Part shown: positions 1 through 5,107 of the stretch, piece by piece
How the letters are laid out: each line of letters opens with the position of its first letter
Numbering within the stretch: position 1 is the first letter of the stretch
Source: Elusimicrobiota bacterium
GTDB taxonomy: Bacteria > Elusimicrobiota > Elusimicrobia > UBA1565 > UBA9628
Assembly (NCBI GenBank): GCA_023700845.1
Contig: JAMPYD010000173.1
Location: 1-5,322 of the forward strand
Reading direction: 5' to 3'
DNA length: 5,322 bases
Notes under the pieces: generated by a model
Seen by the model: the letters and a program-made list of their open reading frames with translations, nothing else
The model's database searches: none
What the model was told of the DNA's origin: nothing
Program-made: the position numbers and the translations under genes

Positions 1-1
1 C

Positions 2-568
2 GACACCATCGTCGCGAAGTTCAAGGCCGGGGCCGAGGAGCGCCGGAAGTTCAAGGAGGCCGTGGTCAAGGCGAACAGCTTCCCCGGCATCGCCTTCCTC
101 GAGACGTTCGAGTTCGAGCGCGGCGACCGCGTGCTGCTTCCCGGCATCCGGGTCAACTTCGACACCTACCGCTTCCCGTTCGAGTCCCAGGCCTTCCCGC
201 GCATCTCCTCGCGCTTCGGCTCGCGCTACCATCCCGTCCTGAAGCGCCGCCGCCGCCACGACGGCCTCGACATCCCCAAGCCGTACGGCACGCCGATCTA
301 TCCCGCCCGCTCCGGCCGCGTCATCGAGGCGACGTGGAACGACGGCTACGGGCAGGTCGTCGTCATCAAGCACAACAACGGCGAGTCCACGCGCTACGGC
401 CACATGTCGAAGACCATGGTGAAGGTCGGCGACATGGTTCAGCGCGGCAAGACGATGATCGGCCGCGTCGGCTCGACCGGGATCTCGACGGGCCCTCACC
501 TCCACTTCGAGGTGCGCGACCGCAACGGCAAGGCCGTCAACCCGACCTCGAAGATCGGAAAGCGCTGA
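2..568 (+). CDS. M23 family (LytM-type) metallopeptidase, 3' part only
   Basis: The frame is open from position 2 and the N-terminus lies outside the window; 188 residues are visible. A GTG at 62 could be read as a start, but coding sequence continues upstream of it, so I treat the gene as 5'-truncated. The last ~120 residues form an M23 zinc endopeptidase domain. It shows HDGLD (His86 and Asp90 of the fragment, zinc ligands), YGHMS (His134, catalytic) and HLHFE (His166 catalytic, His168 zinc ligand), plus the family's G-x-V-G-S-T-G turn before HLHFE. All key residues are present, so it should be active. M23 enzymes cleave peptide cross-links in peptidoglycan outside the cytoplasmic membrane. 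The ~70 residues before the domain, including a G-D-R-V-L-L-P-G stretch, are probably a linker or substrate-groove region. Any signal peptide would be upstream of the window. The stop codon overlaps the next ATG by one base (TGATG), which suggests an operon. Confidence 0.93.
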   Translation, partial: DTIVAKFKAGAEERRKFKEAVVKANSFPGIAFLETFEFERGDRVLLPGIRVNFDTYRFPFESQAFPRISSRFGSRYHPVLKRRRRHDGLDIPKPYGTPIYPARSGRVIEATWNDGYGQVVVIKHNNGESTRYGHMSKTMVKVGDMVQRGKTMIGRVGSTGISTGPHLHFEVRDRNGKAVNPTSKIGKR

Positions 569-1305
569 TGAAGCTCGCCCTTCGGGAGTCCGGCGACCCG
601 AAGGGACTCCCCGTCGTCCTGCTTCACGCCTTCCCGATGTCGGGCGCGATGTGGGAGCCGCAGCTCGAAGCCCTCAAGGCTTTCCGCGTCCTGGTTCCCG
701 ACCTGCGCGGCTTCGGCGCGTCGCCTCTCGCCGCCCCGTGGCTGATCGAGCACGCCGCCGCCGACGTCCTGGAATCCTTCGAGGGCAAGGCCGCCTTCGT
801 CGGCCTTTCGATGGGCGGCTACGTCGCCCTGCGGATCGCCGCCGCGGCCCCGGAGCGCGTCGCGGGCCTCGTCCTGTGCGACACCCGCGCCGAGCCGGAC
901 GCCAACGAGAACAAGCTCAAGCGCGCGGCCGCGATCGATTTCGTGCGCAAGAACGGCGTCGAGCCCTTCCTCGGCCCGTTCCTGAAGGACGCGATCCACG
1001 ACCAGCGCGCGGCCGCCTTCCTGCACGGGGCGGCGGCGAAATCCTCGCCCGAGGCCGTCATGGCCGCCCTCGCCGCCCTCGCCGCGCGCCCCGACGCCGT
1101 TCCGGGGCTCGCGAAGATCACGGCCCCGACGGCCGTGCTCGTCGGGTCCCACGACAAGATCACGCCGCTGCCGCTGTCCGAGGCGATGCGCTCCCGCATC
1201 CCCGGGGCGGAGCTTCACATCATCCCCGACGCGGGCCATTTCGCCAACGCGGAGAACCCCGCCGCGTTCAACGAGCGCCTCGTCTCCTTCCTGAAGCGCC
1301 TGTGA
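568..1305 (+). CDS. alpha/beta-fold hydrolase (BioH / enol-lactonase-like)
   Basis: This 245-residue protein has the usual length and layout of a single-domain alpha/beta hydrolase. The oxyanion-hole region is LLHAFPMSG (about 18-26), followed by PDLRGFG (44-50). The nucleophile elbow is GLSMG with Ser81, and the acid is Asp196 in VGSHDKITP. The catalytic His224 sits in DAGHFANAENP. The triad is complete, so an active hydrolase is expected. A small helical cap lies roughly between residues 105 and 175. There is no signal peptide, so it should be cytoplasmic. The closest general types are pimeloyl-ACP methyl esterase (BioH), 3-oxoadipate enol-lactonase and similar carboxylesterases, but the substrate cannot be read from sequence, and no biotin or aromatic catabolism gene lies nearby. 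The ATG at 568 overlaps the upstream stop. Only a weak GGAAAG (557-562) precedes it, so translation is probably coupled. Frame openness upstream of 568 is a GC artefact. Confidence 0.92.
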   Translation: MKLALRESGDPKGLPVVLLHAFPMSGAMWEPQLEALKAFRVLVPDLRGFGASPLAAPWLIEHAAADVLESFEGKAAFVGLSMGGYVALRIAAAAPERVAGLVLCDTRAEPDANENKLKRAAAIDFVRKNGVEPFLGPFLKDAIHDQRAAAFLHGAAAKSSPEAVMAALAALAARPDAVPGLAKITAPTAVLVGSHDKITPLPLSEAMRSRIPGAELHIIPDAGHFANAENPAAFNERLVSFLKRL

Positions 1306-2513
1306 TCCGGCCCTGGCTCGACGCCGCCAGGCGCGCGCCGCTTCCGCTGCAGCTGCTGCTCCTCCTCGCCCTGTCGCGCTACCTGACCCAGGGGCTTTAC
1401 GCCGGCCTGTTCGCGAACGGCTTCGACTTCAAGGTCATGCACGACGCGGCGGCGGCCGTGGCGGACGGCCGCGGCGCGGCGATCTACGACGCCTTCATCG
1501 CCTTCCGGCCCGGCGACGGCTCCCTGTTTTACATGTACCCGCCGCCGGCGGCGCTGCTGCTCGCGCCCTTCGGCCTGCTGGCCTTCACGCCGGCCTTCGT
1601 CCTCTTTCAGGTCCTGAGCCACGCTCTGCTGTGGGGCTTCTGGGCGCTGTGGATCCGGCGGTGGCCCGAGCCGGAGCGCCCGGAGAAAGGCCTGGCCGCC
1701 CTCGTCGTCGTCCTTCTCTTTTATCCGCTGTACCTGTCCCTGCGCCTCGGGCAGACCGAGCCGCTCATCCTGTTCTGCCTGGCGGCGGGCCTGTACGGCC
1801 TGCGCGCGGGACGCCCTTTCGCCGGCGCCCTGTTCCTGGCCGCGGCGGTGTGGCTCAAGCTGTTCCTGGGCCTTCTGCTCGTGCATCTGCTCCTGCGCCG
1901 CCGCTACCGCGACCTCGCCTGGTGCGCGTTCTGGCTGGCGGTCCTGTTCGCGGCCGGCGGCCTGGCCGTGCCGTGGGACGCGCAGGCCCGCTACTGGGCC
2001 CGCCTGGCGGCGCCTCTGGGCCTCGAGGCGTTCTACGACAACCAGTCGGTCGGCGGCGTCGTCCACCGCTGGCTGACGACGACGCCCTACGCGACGGGCT
2101 GGATCGACAGCCCGCGCGCCGCGTCTTTGCTGCAGGGCGCGCTCAGCGCCGTCTTTCTCGCGGGCTACGCGCGCGCCGCGCTGCGCGCGCGCGGCGAGGA
2201 GCACGACGGGCGCCTCCTCGCGCTGTGCCTGGTCACGGCGCTGCTCGTCGCTCCGCACGCCGACACCCATCACCAGGCGCTCCTGCTCGCCGCGTTCCTG
2301 TCCCTGCCGCTCTCGCTCGGGGCGGCCGCCTTCTACGCCGTCCTCGCGGAATTCGTCCCGGTCGTGGCGGACAAGTTCCTGTCCCTGCCGAGGCTCGCCT
2401 GGCTCGCCCACGGGCCGTTCACCCCGGTCCTCTCCCTTCCCTTTTTCGTGCTCGCCGGCTTTTGGCTCTATCTCGCGCGCGGCGTGGAGGCGGAATGCCC
2501 GAAGAACGTCTGA
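1302..2513 (+). CDS. GT87 / DUF2029-type polytopic membrane glycosyltransferase
   Basis: I place the start at GTG 1302, which overlaps the hydrolase stop (GTGA, 4 bases) and gives 403 residues; the frame stays open upstream only because of high GC. Ten or so hydrophobic segments are visible, for example about 14-36, 82-118, 131-147, 152-167, 173-198, 206-222, 276-295, 304-320, 325-350 and 374-392. GT87-like marks are Asp42-Phe43 in the first outer loop (DFKVMHDAA), a D-G-R-G-x-x-I-Y-D segment (55-63), YPP (79-81), GQ (150-151), WLKL with Lys186, NQS (247-249) and P-H-x-D-x-H-H (318-324). GT87 and related GT-C enzymes move a sugar, often mannose, from a polyprenyl-phosphate carrier to an acceptor on the outer face of the cytoplasmic membrane, using an acidic residue in the first loop. 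Sugar and acceptor are unknown here. There is no clear ribosome binding site, so coupling to the hydrolase is likely. The C-terminal 19 bases overlap the next gene. Confidence 0.86.
   Translation: MIRPWLDAARRAPLPLQLLLLLALSRYLTQGLYAGLFANGFDFKVMHDAAAAVADGRGAAIYDAFIAFRPGDGSLFYMYPPPAALLLAPFGLLAFTPAFVLFQVLSHALLWGFWALWIRRWPEPERPEKGLAALVVVLLFYPLYLSLRLGQTEPLILFCLAAGLYGLRAGRPFAGALFLAAAVWLKLFLGLLLVHLLLRRRYRDLAWCAFWLAVLFAAGGLAVPWDAQARYWARLAAPLGLEAFYDNQSVGGVVHRWLTTTPYATGWIDSPRAASLLQGALSAVFLAGYARAALRARGEEHDGRLLALCLVTALLVAPHADTHHQALLLAAFLSLPLSLGAAAFYAVLAEFVPVVADKFLSLPRLAWLAHGPFTPVLSLPFFVLAGFWLYLARGVEAECPKNV
2486..2490 (+). promoter_or_regulatory. Shine-Dalgarno GGAGG that sets the start of the TerB-domain gene
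   Basis: GGAGG lies four bases before ATG 2495, inside the last codons of the glycosyltransferase gene. It is the only clear Shine-Dalgarno sequence at a gene start in the window. It decides in favour of ATG 2495 even though the frame is open for hundreds of bases upstream. Confidence 0.75.
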
Positions 2514-4171
2514 CCTTGCGCGACCTCGGCTTCGATTTCGGGCCCGATCCCTTCGGAGACAAGGCCCTGATGGCCAAGCTCGACGCGTTCGTCCGCTCGC
2601 CCGAGTTCTTCGTGCTCGTCGGCTTCGGCGCCGTGTACGCCGCCTACTGGTTCTGGGTTCACTCCCGGGCCCGCGCCGAGAGCCTCGACGCCGTCGTCAT
2701 CGCGCGCGGCCGCGAGCGCCAGGCCGCGCAGAGCCGGACCGGCGCCCTGAAGGAGATCAAGAAGCGCGACCAGTATTTCGACGAGGACCTCTTTCTTCAC
2801 CGGGCCGAGGAGGCCTTCCTTCGCGTCCGGGACGCGCTGGGCCGGGGCGATCTCTCGGCGGCGCGCGCGTTCCTGTCGGACGGCATGTTCGAGCGCCTGC
2901 GGCGGGGGGGCGGAGCGCCGTCCGCGGGACCGGTCAAGGTCCTCGAGCGGCGCGCCCTCGGCTACGGCGTCGGCTGGCACTTCGACTCCGTCTCCGTGCG
3001 CTTCAAGGTCCTCGAGGGGGAGGAGGCCTTCGAGGAGATCTGGACCTTCCTCCGGCGCCCCGGCGCGGCGACCCTCGCGCGGGGCGGCGCGATCGAGGGC
3101 TTCTGCCCGTCGTGCGGCGCGCCCGTGTCGATCGTCGACGCGGTCCGCTGCGCCTCGTGCAAGTCGTGGATCAACTCCGGCGAGCACGACTGGGTCGCCG
3201 TCGAGAGCACCGCGCCGTGGGAGTGGCGCTTCGCCGACCCCCGGCGCGACGTCACCGCCTGGGCGCCGATGCGCGAGCACGACCCGGACCTGAGCCTCGA
3301 GTCCCTCGAGGACCGCGCCGCGGTCGTGTTCTGGCGCTGGATCGACGCCCGCCGCCGGCGCGACCGCGCCCCGCTGCGCGGCGTCGCGACGACGGAGTTC
3401 GTCTCGGCGCTCGCGCTCGAGGCTCCGTTCGAGGGCGGCGCCCTGCTCGGGGCCGCCGAGACCGTCGCCTTCGAGCAGGGCGAGGAGATGGACGCGGCCC
3501 ACGTCCAGGTCCGCTGGGAGCACGGCGGCGAGCGCCGGACCGACACGATGATCTTCCGCCGCCGCGCCGGGGCGCTCAGCGACCGGAAGGCCGGGCTCAG
3601 CGCGACGCGCTGCCCCGGCTGCGGGGCGGCCCCCGAGCAGGCCGACGCGGAGAAGTGCGCGTACTGCGCGCTCCCGTTCAACGACGGCAGCCGCAGCTGG
3701 GTTCTGTCCGAGATCGCTCCGTTCGGGACGTGGTCCCGGCCCGAGGAGGCGCCGGGGTCGAGCGTGCTCCCGGGGATCGAGGGCGGCGAGGACGTCGCGC
3801 CGGCCGACGCGGTCGCCGCGATGGCGGCCTGCCTCGCCGTCGACGGCGCCCTGCACTACCGCGAGCTCGCGTATCTCGACAAGTACGCCGAGCGCCGGGG
3901 CATGACCTCGGCGCAGGTCGAGAAGATCGTCGAGGAGGCGCGCGCCGGGCGCCTGCCGTACGCCGCCCCGTTCGGCGCGGACCGCTCGCTGCTGTCCGGC
4001 CTCATCCGCATGTCCCTGGCCGACGGCTACATCGAGGATTCGGAGCGCGCCCTGCTCGCCATGGCGGCGCGCCGCGCGGGCGTGCACGAGATGGAATTGA
4101 AGGAGATGATCCGCCGGGAGCGCGCGGCGCTCGCGGCTCGCGCGCGCGAGCTGCTCGCGCGCCTCTCCTGA
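2495..4171 (+). CDS. Membrane-anchored protein with two TIM44/NTF2-like plus zinc-ribbon units and a C-terminal TerB domain
   Basis: This is a 558-residue protein of unknown exact function. One membrane segment (about 37-56, rich in Phe, Tyr and Trp) follows a short N-terminal stretch. Region 95-190 looks like a TIM44/NTF2-like alpha+beta domain. A zinc ribbon follows with Cys204, Cys207, Cys219 and Cys222. A second, more diverged TIM44-like region (about 268-358) is followed by a second ribbon with Cys373, Cys376, Cys388 and Cys391. Both ribbons have the same cysteine spacing (CxxC, 11 residues, CxxC), and both run into a similar tail (SGEHDWVAVE versus DGSRSWVLSE), which points to internal duplication. 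Residues 436-545 resemble TerB, an all-helical domain with two D-G-x-x-x-x-x-E motifs (Asp450/Glu457 and Asp510/Glu517) expected to bind a metal ion. A basic helical tail ends the protein. TIM44-like, ribbon and TerB modules are known from membrane-linked stress or scaffold proteins, so a membrane-tethered metal-binding scaffold or sensor is an inference. It is last in the four-gene overlapping operon. Confidence 0.85.
   Translation: MPEERLTLRDLGFDFGPDPFGDKALMAKLDAFVRSPEFFVLVGFGAVYAAYWFWVHSRARAESLDAVVIARGRERQAAQSRTGALKEIKKRDQYFDEDLFLHRAEEAFLRVRDALGRGDLSAARAFLSDGMFERLRRGGGAPSAGPVKVLERRALGYGVGWHFDSVSVRFKVLEGEEAFEEIWTFLRRPGAATLARGGAIEGFCPSCGAPVSIVDAVRCASCKSWINSGEHDWVAVESTAPWEWRFADPRRDVTAWAPMREHDPDLSLESLEDRAAVVFWRWIDARRRRDRAPLRGVATTEFVSALALEAPFEGGALLGAAETVAFEQGEEMDAAHVQVRWEHGGERRTDTMIFRRRAGALSDRKAGLSATRCPGCGAAPEQADAEKCAYCALPFNDGSRSWVLSEIAPFGTWSRPEEAPGSSVLPGIEGGEDVAPADAVAAMAACLAVDGALHYRELAYLDKYAERRGMTSAQVEKIVEEARAGRLPYAAPFGADRSLLSGLIRMSLADGYIEDSERALLAMAARRAGVHEMELKEMIRRERAALAARARELLARLS
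4142..4162 (+). other. Perfect 9-bp GC stem-loop in the last codons of the TerB-domain gene
   Basis: GCGCGCGAG (4142-4150) and CTCGCGCGC (4154-4162) are exact inverted repeats around a 3-base CTG loop, just before the stop codon and 25 bases before the doxX -10 element. There is no U-tract after it, so it is not a standard intrinsic terminator. It could slow or protect the operon mRNA 3' end, or simply reflect Ala/Arg/Glu/Leu codons in GC-rich DNA. Confidence 0.4.
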
Positions 4172-4187
4172 GGCCCGCGCGATTGTT

Positions 4188-4193
4188 TATACT
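4188..4193 (+). promoter_or_regulatory. -10 element TATACT of the doxX promoter, leaderless
   Basis: TATACT stands out in a GC-rich 28-base gap, preceded by T-rich sequence (4183-4188). The ATG follows after six bases, which is where transcription would start, so the mRNA should be leaderless. There is no Shine-Dalgarno sequence and no recognisable -35 hexamer 16-18 bases upstream. The same hexamer recurs before the L31 gene. Confidence 0.7.
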
Positions 4194-4199
4194 CTCCGC

Positions 4200-4592
4200 A
4201 TGAAATTCCTCGGGAAGTTCTCGGCTCACGCCTACGCCGCGCTGCGCTTCATGTCCGGCTGGATGTTCGCCTTCCACGGCGCGCAGAAGCTGTTCGGGAT
4301 CCTGGCGCCGGCGCAGATGCCCCCGCTGACGATCGGCTCCCAGATGTGGTTCGGCGGCATGATCGAGTTCTTCGGGGGCCTGATGATCGCCGCCGGCTTC
4401 CAGACCCGCTGGGCGGCCTTTATCTGCAGCGGCACCATGGCCGTCGCCTATGCGCAATTCCACTGGAAATTTAAGTTTAATTCCGCATTCTTCCCGGCCG
4501 TGAACCAGGGCGAGATGGCGGTGCTTTACTGCTTTATTTTCCTCCTGATCGCCTGCCAGGGCGGAGGAAAATTCGCCCTGAGCCGCGATTAA
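4200..4592 (+). CDS. DoxX family small integral membrane protein
   Basis: This is a 130-residue protein with four hydrophobic helices (about 8-33, 47-67, 70-88 and 104-120), the normal size and topology of DoxX-family proteins. Family marks are an N-terminal R-F-M-S-G-x-x-F-A-F-H-G-x-x-K-L-F-G stretch (16-33), Glu56 with a following Gly-Gly, a Gln-Phe-His before the third loop (86-88), and G-E-M-A-V-L-Y (104-110) with a glycine-rich end near 121-123. DoxX members have been linked to redox balance, thiol or quinone-related processes and oxidative stress at the membrane, but the molecular activity of most is unknown. I cannot assign a substrate. The ATG at 4200 is supported by the -10 element six bases before it and by the family's N-terminal motif; no Shine-Dalgarno sequence exists. 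The gene is separated from the upstream operon by its own promoter. Codons 86-94 are strikingly AT-rich for this DNA. Confidence 0.9.
   Translation: MKFLGKFSAHAYAALRFMSGWMFAFHGAQKLFGILAPAQMPPLTIGSQMWFGGMIEFFGGLMIAAGFQTRWAAFICSGTMAVAYAQFHWKFKFNSAFFPAVNQGEMAVLYCFIFLLIACQGGGKFALSRD
4557..4580 (+). other. Inverted repeat at the doxX 3' end, just upstream of the rpmE -10
   Basis: CAGGGCG (4557-4563) and CGCCCTG (4574-4580) are exact inverted repeats. The stem can be extended inward by a G-T and an A-T pair around a GGAAAA loop. It ends 17 bases before the rpmE -10 box, so it covers the place where a -35 element would be. It could be an operator, a weak terminator without a good U-tract, or chance within coding sequence. 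Confidence 0.35.
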
Positions 4593-4594
4593 TT

Positions 4595-4603
4595 TGCTAT
4601 ACT
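4595..4603 (+). promoter_or_regulatory. Extended -10 promoter (TGC-TATACT) of the L31 gene, leaderless or nearly so
   Basis: TGCTATACT is an extended -10 element (TGn followed by TATACT), beginning three bases after the doxX stop. The -35 region lies inside doxX and has no good match, which an extended -10 can tolerate. The hexamer ends nine bases before ATG 4613, so the predicted 5' leader is 0-3 bases. No Shine-Dalgarno sequence is present. Confidence 0.75.
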
Positions 4604-4612
4604 GATCGAATC

Positions 4613-5026
4613 ATGAAGAAGAACCTGCACCCCCTCTACCGCACCGTCGTGTTCCAGGACGTCTCGGCCAACAAGGGCTTCCTGACCCGCTCGGCCGTCA
4701 TCGCCAAGGACACCGTCGTCTGGGAAGACGGCAAGACCTACCCGATGGTCAAGCTCGACATCTCCGCTCTCTCTCACCCGTTCTACACGGGCCAGCAGAA
4801 GGTCATGGACACCGCCGGCCGCATCGACCGCTTCAAGAAGCGCTTCGTCGCGTCCGAAGGCAAGACCGTCGGCCGCAAGGTCGCCAAGACCCAGGCCAAG
4901 CGCCTCGTCCACGTCGGCCATACGGCCAAGCGCGAGAAGGTTCTCTCGACCGCCGTGAAGAAGGAAGACAAGGACGCGAAGAAGGCCGCCGGACCGAAGA
5001 AGGAAAAGCCCGCCAAGAAGGACTAG
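4613..5026 (+). CDS. rpmE2: 50S ribosomal protein L31, type B, with lysine-rich C-terminal extension
   Basis: Residues 1-78 match the type B L31 pattern: M-K-K-N-L-H-P-L-Y at the start, VVFQD (12-16), F-L-T-R-S (23-27), VVWEDGKTYP (35-44), SHPFYTGQQK (54-63) and GRIDRF (69-74). L31 sits on the large subunit near the central protuberance and helps bridge the two subunits. The protein has no cysteine, so it is the zinc-independent (C-) form; in several bacteria this form replaces a zinc-binding L31 under zinc shortage. Usual type B proteins are about 80-90 residues, whereas this one has 137 because of a tail from about 79 on, carrying 16 Lys and 3 Arg and ending in repeated Lys-Lys and Pro-Lys-Lys groups. 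The tail probably binds rRNA. Start ATG 4613 is fixed by the family N-terminus; the gene has its own promoter, no Shine-Dalgarno sequence, and a terminator 16 bases after its stop. Confidence 0.95.
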   Translation: MKKNLHPLYRTVVFQDVSANKGFLTRSAVIAKDTVVWEDGKTYPMVKLDISALSHPFYTGQQKVMDTAGRIDRFKKRFVASEGKTVGRKVAKTQAKRLVHVGHTAKREKVLSTAVKKEDKDAKKAAGPKKEKPAKKD

Positions 5027-5042
5027 CGGTCTCGCTCCGAAA

Positions 5043-5080
5043 CGGACCCCGGCCAGAAATGGCCGGGGTTCGCTTTTTTT
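5043..5080 (+). terminator. Strong intrinsic terminator after rpmE2
   Basis: A 12-bp stem (5043-5054 with 5061-5072, one G-T pair) centred on ACCCCGGCC/GGCCGGGGT closes a 6-base AGAAAT loop and is followed directly by C and seven T residues (5074-5080). The geometry is that of a rho-independent terminator for + strand transcription. It lies between the L31 stop and the release-factor start. Confidence 0.93.
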
Positions 5081-5107
5081 ATCGCGCCGCAGAGACGCTG
5101 AAAAACC

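Noticed and set aside
651..1301. In-frame N-terminal extension of the glycosyltransferase back to 651
   Set aside because: It translates to arginine-rich shadow sequence inside the hydrolase gene. The membrane-protein composition begins right after GTG 1302, which overlaps the hydrolase stop.
2159..2203. CGCGCG-rich stretch as a possible repeat element
   Set aside because: It encodes Ala/Arg residues in a loop of the membrane glycosyltransferase and has no regular repeat unit beyond the GC bias.
1631..2494. In-frame N-terminal extension of the TerB-domain protein back to 1631
   Set aside because: The extra residues are Arg/Pro/Ala/Gly-rich shadow sequence of the glycosyltransferase gene, and GGAGG four bases before ATG 2495 marks the true start.
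2904..2910. Run of seven G residues as a possible slippage or phase-variation tract
   Set aside because: It is short, arises from Arg-Gly-Gly-Gly codons in a GC-rich gene, and the frame continues into intact downstream domains.
2468..4087. Long open frame of over 500 codons on the minus strand opposite the TerB-domain gene
   Set aside because: Its product is low-complexity Arg/Ala/Gly/Glu/Pro sequence without a recognisable domain. In very GC-rich DNA stop codons are rare in all frames, and the + strand frame has zinc ribbons and a TerB domain. The other long minus-strand frames (496-1239, 1215-2411, 4002-4463, 4589-5215) fail for the same reason.
5077..5082. TTTATC as a -10 element for prfA
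   Set aside because: It is a poor match, it is embedded in the terminator T-tract, and it has no supporting -35 or extended motif; too weak to list as a promoter.
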